This document shows, in pieces, positions 8,721 through 15,666 of a stretch of 64,000 nucleotides of DNA (position 1 is the first letter of the stretch; each line of letters opens with the position of its first letter). The translations under genes and the position numbers were made by a program. The notes under the pieces were generated by a model. That model was not told the origin of the DNA. It searched no databases and saw nothing but the letters and a program-made list of their open reading frames with translations. This stretch comes from Palleronia sp. LCG004 (GTDB lineage: Bacteria; Pseudomonadota; Alphaproteobacteria; Rhodobacterales; Rhodobacteraceae), in contig NZ_CP136760.1 in the NCBI RefSeq assembly GCF_032931615.1, forward strand, positions 124,001 through 188,000, given 5' to 3'.

Positions 8721-9451
8721 AAGACCTGACCCAGACGACCGGGAGCGTCGGGGAGACTGACGCTTTGCGCCAGGATCTCTCGGCGGCCTTCCGCATCTGC
8801 CACCAGATGGGCTGGAGCGAGTCGGTCGGCAACCATTTCAGCGCGGCCGTCAGCGAACACGAGTTTCTGCTGAATCCCTGCTGGCAGCACTTCGCGACGA
8901 TCCGTCCCGAGGACCTTCTCCGGATCGATGTCCGTGACGGGCGGGTGGTCGAGGGGGAGGGTACGCCCGACGCGTCAGCCTGGTGCGTGCATGGAACGCT
9001 GCACCGCAAGAAACCCGAAGCAAGGGTGATCCTGCACGCGCATTCGCCTTACGCAACGGCGCTGGCTTGCCTGAAGGACCCGACCATCGTGCCGATCGAC
9101 AATAACACCGCACGATTCTACGGGCGCACGTCCTATGATCTCGACTTCGGCGGAATTGCCGATGCCGAGGAAGAGGGCGAGCGGCTGGCGGACTCGCTGG
9201 GCGACAACAGCGTGCTGGTGATGGGCAACCATGGCGTCACCGTGACGGGCGAGACCGTCGCGGCGGCCTTCGAGGATCTCTATTTCTTCGAGAAGGCGGC
9301 GCAGACGCTGATCCTGGCCCGGTCAACTGGCGCACCGTTGTCGGTGCTTTCGGATGCGGTGGCGCAGAACACCGTCGACGGCTGGCGGACCTATGCCGGA
9401 ATGGCAGAACGGCATTTCGACTTTCTCAAGTCGCAACTCCCGGCGCTCTGA
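8717..9451 (+). CDS. Class II aldolase/adducin-domain protein (first copy)
   Basis: A 244-residue protein that fills one class II aldolase/adducin domain, the fold of L-fuculose-phosphate aldolase and ribulose-phosphate epimerase. Zinc-ligand histidines are visible in 'ILHAHSPYATAL' and 'MGNHGVTVTG', and the substrate-phosphate region 'NHFSAAV' is present. The ATG at 8717 overlaps the stop of the dioxygenase gene, so the two are translationally coupled. A second paralogue of the same length closes the cluster at 20860. Its place in carnitine breakdown is unknown. These proteins cleave or decarboxylate hydroxy-acids, so a role downstream of betaine or in a side reaction is possible, but this is speculation. 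Confidence 0.75.
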   Translation: MKDLTQTTGSVGETDALRQDLSAAFRICHQMGWSESVGNHFSAAVSEHEFLLNPCWQHFATIRPEDLLRIDVRDGRVVEGEGTPDASAWCVHGTLHRKKPEARVILHAHSPYATALACLKDPTIVPIDNNTARFYGRTSYDLDFGGIADAEEEGERLADSLGDNSVLVMGNHGVTVTGETVAAAFEDLYFFEKAAQTLILARSTGAPLSVLSDAVAQNTVDGWRTYAGMAERHFDFLKSQLPAL

Positions 9452-10421
9452 GCGCTCGCATGCAGGCCCCCGCCGGTGTATCCAGCGGGGGCATCCACGC
9501 GCGAGGCCTGTCATCAAACGCTACCCCTCCATCCAGGCGCTGCGTGCCATCGAGAGTGTCGCCCGCAACGGTGCCCTCTGGCGTGCCGCTGCCGAGCTGA
9601 ACGTTACGCGCAGCGCGATCAGCCACCAGTTGCGGCTGCTCGAGGCCGATCTCGGTTTCAAAATTGTCGAACGCACCGGCAACAAATCCGAAATCACGCC
9701 CCGCGCCCGTGCTTATGCCGAGGACGTGCGCCGTGCGCTCAGCATGATCGCCACCTCCACCGCGCGGGTGGCGCAGGAGGGTTTGACCGGCTCGCTGACG
9801 ATCAGCGCCACACCCGGCTTTGCCGATGGCTGGCTGTGTCTGCATCTGGGCGATTTCATCGCCGAGCATCCCGACGTGGTGGTGACCGTGCTGAGCTCAC
9901 ACAAGATGGCCGACACCACCAATCCCGAGATCGACACCTTCATCACGTTCGGGCACGAGCCGCGCGCCAACCTCAGGACCGAGCCGCTCTTCGCGGTCGA
10001 GTTCACGCCACTGTGCAGCCCGGCCTATCTCAGCCGGTTCGAGAGTTTCAACGACCTGCGCATCTTGCAGCAAGCGACACTGTTGCACATCACCGATTTC
10101 ACCGACTGGGAGGACTGGATGGCCCTCTCGGGGTTGCCGTCCGAGGATGCCCGGCGCGGCATCTGCTACTCGGACATGAACATCGTCCATACGGCGGTTC
10201 TAGCCGGGGAGGGGATCGCCATCGGCGATACGGTTCTCTGGGGAAAAGATCTGCGCGAAGGGCGTCTGATGCGACCTTTCTCGGCTTCTTTGCACGCAGA
10301 CACCGGTTATTTCGTTTGCACACCCAAGGAAAATATCGAAAATCCCATTGTTGAAGAGTTTCATAAGTGGCTGAAATCAAGGGTAGAATTTAGCAGGCTC
10401 AGCTCCCCTCGCAGGGTGTGA
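9393..10421 (+). CDS. LysR-family regulator (GcvA-like), start uncertain
   Basis: LysR-type regulator. The helix-turn-helix reads 'ALWRAAAELNVTRSAISHQL', followed by an effector domain ('GSLTISATPGFADGWL', 'VLAGEGIAIGDTVLW'). By family alignment the protein should begin near 'IKRYPSIQALRAIESV', that is near 9510. No ATG, GTG or TTG lies there in frame. An ATC at 9513 has GCGAGG six bases upstream. The nearest in-frame ATG is 9393, inside the end of the aldolase gene, giving 342 residues with an implausible leader. I give 9393 as the outer limit. It likely controls the ABC importer and enzyme genes that follow. Confidence 0.75.
   Translation: MPEWQNGISTFSSRNSRRSERSHAGPRRCIQRGHPRARPVIKRYPSIQALRAIESVARNGALWRAAAELNVTRSAISHQLRLLEADLGFKIVERTGNKSEITPRARAYAEDVRRALSMIATSTARVAQEGLTGSLTISATPGFADGWLCLHLGDFIAEHPDVVVTVLSSHKMADTTNPEIDTFITFGHEPRANLRTEPLFAVEFTPLCSPAYLSRFESFNDLRILQQATLLHITDFTDWEDWMALSGLPSEDARRGICYSDMNIVHTAVLAGEGIAIGDTVLWGKDLREGRLMRPFSASLHADTGYFVCTPKENIENPIVEEFHKWLKSRVEFSRLSSPRRV
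9466..9492 (+). terminator. Hairpin after the first aldolase gene
   Basis: Perfect 8-bp stem, GCCCCCGC at 9466-9473 and GCGGGGGC at 9485-9492, with an 11-base loop. It starts 15 bases after the aldolase stop codon, has no T-tract, and overlaps the 5' part of the next open frame, whose start is unclear. Confidence 0.55.
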
Positions 10422-10438
10422 CAAAGGAAATTTGTCAC
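10418..10438. promoter_or_regulatory. Perfect inverted repeat before the ABC importer genes
   Basis: GTGACAAA at 10418-10425 and TTTGTCAC at 10431-10438 form a perfect 8-bp inverted repeat with a 5-base spacer. It overlaps the stop codon of the LysR gene and lies about 70 bases upstream of the ATPase gene. It may be an operator for the upstream LysR protein or a weak terminator. Confidence 0.5.
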
Positions 10439-10505
10439 GGCTCTGAACGAGTTTCATTTGCAGTTCACCTCTTCGCCCCGCACCCTTAGACCACAACGGA
10501 CAGGA

Positions 10506-11546
10506 ATGAAGAGCGAGGCGATTGTGTCAGACACAACGCAGATCGAAACACGTTCGGTCGGAAAAAAATTCGGGAAGTTCCACGCTTTGCGAGATGTTTC
10601 CCTCGGGGTCTCGGAAGGCGAGTTTCTCTCCCTGCTCGGTCCATCGGGCTCGGGCAAGACCACCTTCCTCACACTGCTTGGCGGATACGAGCCGGTGACT
10701 TCGGGCCAGCTGTTTCTCGAAGGGCAGGACATGACCACCTGGTCGGCCAACCAGCGCGGTTTCGGCATGGTGTTCCAAGGCTATGCCCTGTTTCCGCATC
10801 TTACCGTGGCCGAGAACATTGCCTTCCCGCTGAGGGTGCAGAAGCGCAGCAAGTCGCATATTGCCAACCGCGTCGCGCAGATGGTCGAGATGGTCGGCCT
10901 AGACGGTCACGCCCACAAGAAGCCCAAGGCGCTTTCTGGCGGGCAGCAGCAGCGGGTCGCACTGGCCCGGGCGCTGGCCTACGAGCCCAAGGTGCTGCTG
11001 CTTGACGAGCCGTTCTCTGCCCTCGACAAGAACCTGCGCGGGCAGATGCAGGAAGAACTACGCCGCCTGCACCGCGAGCTGGGCACGACCTTCGTCTTCG
11101 TCACTCACGACCAGGAAGAGGCGCTGGCCCTGTCGTCCCGCGTGGCGATCTTCAACGAGGGTGAGCTGCAACAGATCGGCACACCGGCCGAGGTCTACGA
11201 GCGCCCCGCCAACCGCTTCACCGCGGAATTCCTCGGTGACATCAACATCCTGTCGCTTGCGGGTCTTTCCGGCGCGCCGATCGAGCTGCCAACCAATTCG
11301 GGTGCCTTCGACACGCTGGCGATCCGCCCCGAACACATGCGCCTTGCCACTGACACTGACACCAACCAGCTGCCGGTAACGATGCGCGACCGGGTCTATC
11401 TCGGCTCGAAATCTCGGCTGCTGCTGGAAACCCGGGCGGGTGAAGAGCTGATGCTCTATTTCGACAACGGCCCCGGAGTGCCGCCGCCCGATCCTGGCAC
11501 CGAACTTCGTGTGGCATGGAACACCGGCGACAGCTTCGCCATCTGA
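10506..11546 (+). CDS. ABC importer ATPase (PotA-type)
   Basis: The ATP-hydrolysing subunit of a spermidine/putrescine-type ABC importer, about 346 residues. Walker A 'GPSGSGKTT', Q-loop 'MVFQGYALFPHLTV', signature 'LSGGQQQRVALARAL', Walker B 'VLLLDEPFSALD' and the switch histidine 'FVTHDQEEAL' are all intact. A C-terminal TOBE-type domain follows ('LAIRPEHMRL'). ATG 10506 is used; GTG 10524 has a better-placed GAGG and would remove six residues. The next genes encode a binding protein and two permeases, so the importer is complete. Given its position inside the carnitine cluster, carnitine, gamma-butyrobetaine or another betaine is the probable cargo, not a polyamine. Confidence 0.88.
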   Translation: MKSEAIVSDTTQIETRSVGKKFGKFHALRDVSLGVSEGEFLSLLGPSGSGKTTFLTLLGGYEPVTSGQLFLEGQDMTTWSANQRGFGMVFQGYALFPHLTVAENIAFPLRVQKRSKSHIANRVAQMVEMVGLDGHAHKKPKALSGGQQQRVALARALAYEPKVLLLDEPFSALDKNLRGQMQEELRRLHRELGTTFVFVTHDQEEALALSSRVAIFNEGELQQIGTPAEVYERPANRFTAEFLGDINILSLAGLSGAPIELPTNSGAFDTLAIRPEHMRLATDTDTNQLPVTMRDRVYLGSKSRLLLETRAGEELMLYFDNGPGVPPPDPGTELRVAWNTGDSFAI

Positions 11547-11634
11547 CTTCGGTCACACGACAAATCCCCGACCGGCGGCGCAGGTCGCCTCGGGACGACG
11601 AGACCCGGATAATAAAACGCAACAGGTAAGACTA

Positions 11635-12741
11635 ATGAACACTCATTTTCAGAACGACCTTGCGGAGATCCTGAAAGAACGCGCCGCCAAGGGGCAAATC
11701 TCGCGCCGCCAGATGCTGCAGGGCTTTGCGGCTCTGCTGGGCACCACCGCGCTCGGCGCGGGCGCGGCAAAGGCGCAGGACGGCCGGCTGGTTTTTGTCA
11801 ACTGGGGCGGCGATGCACTCGATGCGATGGACGAGGCCTTCGGTACCCCGTTCACCGAAGAGACCGGTATCGAGGTACTCTACGACGGCTCCGGCCCGAC
11901 CGAGGGTGCGATCACTGCGCAGGTACAGGGCGGCAACCCGTCCTGGGACCTCGTGGACGCGGATCCGTTCACGTCGCAGGCGCTTGGACGCAAGGGGCTG
12001 ATGGAGCCCATCGATTACGACATCGTTGACGAATCCAAGCAGCGTGAGGGCTTCGGCTGGGAATACAGCTCGTCCTGCTATTTCTACAGCTACGTCATCG
12101 CCTACGATGCGACGCAGTTCGACGAGCCGCCCACCTCGATCGCCGATTTCTTCGACACCGAGAAGTTCCCCGGCAAGCGATCCATGTACAAGTGGGGCGC
12201 GGGCATGTGGGAAGCGGCTCTGCTGGCCGATGGCGTGGCGCCAGAGGATCTCTATCCGCTCGACCTCGAGCGTGCCCATGCCAAGATCGACGGCTTCAAG
12301 GAGCACATCGGCGCCTTCTGGGGCGGCGGTGCCGAAAGCCAGTCGCTGCTGCTGAACGGCGACGTGTCGATGGCGCTGATCTGGAACACCCGCGCAAGCC
12401 TGCTGCACAAGGACACCGAGGGCGAGATCACCTTCACCTGGCAGGACGGCATCATCGGGCCGGGCGGGATCGGCGTGCTCAAGGGTAACCCCGGCGGCAC
12501 CGAGGCCGCGATGCGCTACATCGCCGCCACGCAGGACCCAGAGCGTCAGGTGGTCCTGTTCCAGATGCTCGGCAACGCGCCGTCGAACCCGGCGGCCGAT
12601 GCGCTGATCCCCGAGGACGAGCGCCGCTTCAACGCGATGGACCCCGAGAACAGGCCGAAACAGATCGCTCTGGACACCGACTGGTACGAAGAAAACTACG
12701 GCGCCGCGCTCGACGCCTATCTTCAGATCATCTCGGCCTGA
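11635..12741 (+). CDS. ABC importer periplasmic binding protein (PotD-like)
   Basis: A 368-residue extracellular solute-binding protein. The N-terminus carries a Tat-like leader ('ISRRQMLQGFAALLGTTALG', cleavage near 'AKA-QD'). The mature protein has the two-lobe PotD/type-2 fold ('LVFVNWGGDALDAMDEAF', 'PSWDLVDADPF'). Many aromatic residues (a run of Tyr and Phe around 'SSCYFYSYV') could form a cage for a quaternary amine, which would suit the betaine context. I chose the start at 11635 because the leader begins there. The gene is followed by a strong hairpin before the permease genes, which would favour higher yield of the binding protein. Confidence 0.85.
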   Translation: MNTHFQNDLAEILKERAAKGQISRRQMLQGFAALLGTTALGAGAAKAQDGRLVFVNWGGDALDAMDEAFGTPFTEETGIEVLYDGSGPTEGAITAQVQGGNPSWDLVDADPFTSQALGRKGLMEPIDYDIVDESKQREGFGWEYSSSCYFYSYVIAYDATQFDEPPTSIADFFDTEKFPGKRSMYKWGAGMWEAALLADGVAPEDLYPLDLERAHAKIDGFKEHIGAFWGGGAESQSLLLNGDVSMALIWNTRASLLHKDTEGEITFTWQDGIIGPGGIGVLKGNPGGTEAAMRYIAATQDPERQVVLFQMLGNAPSNPAADALIPEDERRFNAMDPENRPKQIALDTDWYEENYGAALDAYLQIISA

Positions 12742-12768
12742 TCAACGCCTCCGCCTGATTTTCAACGA

Positions 12769-12793
12769 CCGCCGCCCTTGACCCGGGCGGCGG
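12769..12793 (+). terminator. Intra-operon hairpin after the binding-protein gene
   Basis: Perfect 9-bp stem, CCGCCGCCC at 12769-12777 and GGGCGGCGG at 12785-12793, with a 7-base loop, between the binding-protein gene and the first permease gene. There is no T-tract. It probably attenuates transcription or protects the upstream mRNA 3' end. Confidence 0.65.
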
Positions 12794-12805
12794 ACCGGAG
12801 ACCCC

Positions 12806-13615
12806 ATGCGCGCCTTTCTCTTTCTCATATGTCCCGTGCTGCTGTTCCTCGGTGTCAGCTACCTGCTGCCGTTTCTGGGGATCGTGCAGCTGAGCTTCAC
12901 CGACCCTGATCCAGGGCTGGCCCAGTACAGCCGTGTGCTGACCGAGGATCTACCCACTGGCGTAATCTGGCGGACCCTGCGCCTGTGCGTGTTGGTCACC
13001 GCCGTGTCGGTGAGCTGCGCCTACGTCATCACACTGCTCTGGGTGCGGGGCTCGCCGCTGGTGCGCTCGATCACCGAGCTTTGCATCATGATCCCGTTCT
13101 GGATCTCGGTGCTCAGCCGCGCGTTCGGGTGGTTGTCGATGTTGTCCAACCGTGGCCTGCTGAACACCTGGCTGCAGGATATGGGCCTGATCGACAGCGC
13201 CATCCAGATGACCCGCAACGAGTTTGCCGTGGTCGTCGGTATGTCGCACTACCTGATCCCTTTCGCGGTCTTCCCGCTCGCCACGGCCATGCGCAACGTG
13301 GATGAACGCGTGCTGACCGCCGCCGACGGCATGGGCGCCTCGCGGCTGCGGATCTTCTGGCAGATTTTCCTGCCGATGACCTCCAGCGGCATCCTAGGCG
13401 CGACCTTGCTCGTTTTCGTCTTCTCCATCGGTTTCTACGTGACGCCCGCGCTGCTGGGCGGCGGACAGTCGGTGCTGGTGGCAGAACTGATCTATCTCTG
13501 GATCTTCCAGATCCCGCAATGGGGCATGGCCGCCGCGATGAGCGTGGTGCTGATGCTCGGGGTCGGGGGCATCCTCTACGTGCTGATGCGCCGCTACGGG
13601 GAGATGGCGAAATGA
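12806..13615 (+). CDS. ABC importer permease (PotB-type)
   Basis: A 269-residue inner-membrane permease with about six helices and the EAA-loop region that docks on the ATPase ('AADGMGASRLRIFWQIFLPM'). The family is the PotB/HisM-type membrane component of spermidine/putrescine importers. It overlaps the next permease gene by ATGA, indicating translational coupling of a heterodimeric channel. Substrate as for the other importer subunits: probably a carnitine-related betaine, by context. Confidence 0.87.
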   Translation: MRAFLFLICPVLLFLGVSYLLPFLGIVQLSFTDPDPGLAQYSRVLTEDLPTGVIWRTLRLCVLVTAVSVSCAYVITLLWVRGSPLVRSITELCIMIPFWISVLSRAFGWLSMLSNRGLLNTWLQDMGLIDSAIQMTRNEFAVVVGMSHYLIPFAVFPLATAMRNVDERVLTAADGMGASRLRIFWQIFLPMTSSGILGATLLVFVFSIGFYVTPALLGGGQSVLVAELIYLWIFQIPQWGMAAAMSVVLMLGVGGILYVLMRRYGEMAK

Positions 13616-14421
13616 ACAGGCTTCGTCCCGGCGTCATCGCCACGCTCCTCTCGGGCCTCGTCGCGGTCTTCCTGCTGATGCCGCTGATCGCGGTGATCCC
13701 GGTCAGCTTCACTTCGCGGCGTTACCTTTCGCTGCCGGATGGCGACTGGTCCTGGCGGCATTACGCCGCGCTCTTCGAAGACGCAGAGTGGGGCCAGAGC
13801 CTTCTGACATCGGTGCAGGTCGGCCTTTTGGCCAGCTTCCTAGCGGTGGCGCTGGCGGCGGCCTTCTGCATCGGCATCTGGATGCTGCGCCCTCGCGGTG
13901 CGGGGTTGATGACCGGCTTCGTGCTGCTGCCGATGGTGGCACCGCCCGTGGTGTCTTCGCTGACGCTGTATTTCTTCCTCAACAAGATGGCCCGCTGGAA
14001 CGACATCATCGCCTACGACAAGCTCGGCGGCGTAGTGCTGGCGCACATGGTCATGGTCGTGCCATACGCGGTGGTGGTGATCATGGTCTCGCTCAGCCAG
14101 CTCGACCGGCGTATGGACCTTGCCGCCCAGTCGATGGGGGCCAACGTACCGACCCGCGTCTTCGGGGTCATCCTGCCCAACATCCGCTTCGGCCTGATCG
14201 GCGCGTTCTTCCTGTGCTTCCTGCTCAGCTGGGACGAGATCGGCGTGACGCTCTTCATCACTTCGGTCGAGACGATCACCCTGCCGCGCCGCATGTGGAT
14301 GGGACTGCGTGACAACGTCGATCCTTCGATCGCCGCGCTTTCGGTGCTGCTGATCTGCGTGGTGACCCTGCTGGTCGCCGTCCGCGCCGCGATGCTGATG
14401 CGCAAGGAACGCTCGCGCTGA
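13612..14421 (+). CDS. ABC importer permease (PotC-type)
   Basis: The second permease subunit, 269 residues, six predicted helices. The EAA-like segment 'AAQSMGANVPTRVFGVILP' marks the ATPase contact. ATG 13612 overlaps the stop of the preceding permease gene and starts a typical N-terminal helix after 'MNRLRPG', so I prefer it to the longer open frame. A GC-rich hairpin follows, separating the importer genes from the CoA-linked enzymes. Confidence 0.87.
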   Translation: MNRLRPGVIATLLSGLVAVFLLMPLIAVIPVSFTSRRYLSLPDGDWSWRHYAALFEDAEWGQSLLTSVQVGLLASFLAVALAAAFCIGIWMLRPRGAGLMTGFVLLPMVAPPVVSSLTLYFFLNKMARWNDIIAYDKLGGVVLAHMVMVVPYAVVVIMVSLSQLDRRMDLAAQSMGANVPTRVFGVILPNIRFGLIGAFFLCFLLSWDEIGVTLFITSVETITLPRRMWMGLRDNVDPSIAALSVLLICVVTLLVAVRAAMLMRKERSR

Positions 14422-14434
14422 TCCCGCCCCATTC

Positions 14435-14457
14435 CCGCGCCGGCAGCCCCGGCGCGG
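14435..14457 (+). terminator. Hairpin between importer and enzyme genes
   Basis: Perfect 9-bp stem, CCGCGCCGG at 14435-14443 and CCGGCGCGG at 14449-14457, with a 5-base loop. It lies just after the PotC-type permease stop. No T-tract, so partial termination or mRNA stabilisation is likely. Confidence 0.6.
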
Positions 14458-14502
14458 ACCGAACCCACCCCGGACCTTCCGCACAAAAGAAAAGTGTGAC
14501 TC

Positions 14503-15663
14503 ATGCATTTTGGACTGACTGAAGAACAGGAGATGATCGTCTCCACCGTCCGTAGTTTCGTCGAGAAGGAGATCTACCCACACGAGTCGCTGGTCGAGCG
14601 CACCGGAGAGGTGCCCGCCGAGATCGCGCAGAACATCAAGCAGAAGTGCCTCGATCTGGGCTTTTACGCCTCGAACTTTCCCGAGAGCGTCGGCGGCCCG
14701 GGCCTGTCCCACGTCGATTTTGCGCTGGTCGAGCGCGAGCTTGGCCGCGGCTCGATGGCGCTTACCCATTTCTTCGGGCGCCCGCAGAACATCCTGATGG
14801 CCTGCAAGGGTGACCAGGTCGAGAAGTACCTGATGCCCGCAGTGCGCGGCGAGAAGATGGATGCGCTCGCGATGACCGAACCCGATGCCGGCTCGGACGT
14901 GCGGGGCATGAAATGCTCGGCCGTGCGCGACGGTGGCGACTGGGTGGTGAACGGCTCCAAGCACTTCATCTCCGGCGCAGAGCACGCGGACTTTGTCATC
15001 GTCTTCGTCGCCACCGGCGTCGACGAGACACCGCGCGGACCGAAAAAGCGCATCACTTGCTTCCTCGTAGACCGCGGAACGCCGGGCTTCGAGATCGCCC
15101 GTGGCTACAACTCGGTGTCGCACCGCGGCTACCAGAACTCGATCCTCTATTTCGACAACTGCCGTCTGTCGGACGCTCAGGTGCTGGGCGAGGTCGATGG
15201 CGGCTTCGATGTGATGAACGAGTGGCTCTATGCCACGCGTATCACCGTTGCGACCAACTCCGTCGGTCGGGCGCGCCGGGTCTATGACCATGCGGTGCAG
15301 TATGCCGCCGAGCGCAAGCAGTTCGGACAGCCCATCGGCAAGTACCAGGGCGTGAGCTTCCAGATCGCCGACATGATCACCGAGATCGACGCCGCCGACT
15401 GGCTGACCCTCGCCTCCGCCTGGCGTCTCGACCAGGGGCTGCCCGCAAACCGCGAGATCGCGTCGGCCAAGCTCTATGCCTCGGAAATGCTCGCCCGCGT
15501 CACCGATGCGGCGTTGCAGATCCACGGCGGCATGGGTCTGATGGACGAACTGCCGATCGAACGCTTCTGGCGCGACGCGCGGGTGGAGCGCATCTGGGAC
15601 GGCACGTCCGAGATCCAGCGCCACATCATCAGCCGGGAGATTTTCCGGCCGCTGGGAGCCTGA
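14503..15663 (+). CDS. Acyl-CoA dehydrogenase (gamma-butyrobetainyl-CoA type, inferred)
   Basis: A 386-residue flavin acyl-CoA dehydrogenase. The FAD/substrate motif 'AMTEPDAGSDV', 'AERKQFGQPIG', 'ALQIHGGMGLMDELP' and the C-terminal 'GTSEIQRHIISREI' are all present. At the site where many family members have the catalytic Glu ('xxEGTxxIQR') this protein reads 'IWDGTSEIQR', with Asp. Next to the synthetase and a CaiD-like hydratase, it most likely desaturates gamma-butyrobetainyl-CoA to crotonobetainyl-CoA, or reduces the latter as CaiA does. Substrate is inferred from context only. The synthetase gene follows after 3 bases. Confidence 0.85.
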   Translation: MHFGLTEEQEMIVSTVRSFVEKEIYPHESLVERTGEVPAEIAQNIKQKCLDLGFYASNFPESVGGPGLSHVDFALVERELGRGSMALTHFFGRPQNILMACKGDQVEKYLMPAVRGEKMDALAMTEPDAGSDVRGMKCSAVRDGGDWVVNGSKHFISGAEHADFVIVFVATGVDETPRGPKKRITCFLVDRGTPGFEIARGYNSVSHRGYQNSILYFDNCRLSDAQVLGEVDGGFDVMNEWLYATRITVATNSVGRARRVYDHAVQYAAERKQFGQPIGKYQGVSFQIADMITEIDAADWLTLASAWRLDQGLPANREIASAKLYASEMLARVTDAALQIHGGMGLMDELPIERFWRDARVERIWDGTSEIQRHIISREIFRPLGA

Positions 15664-15666
15664 GCC

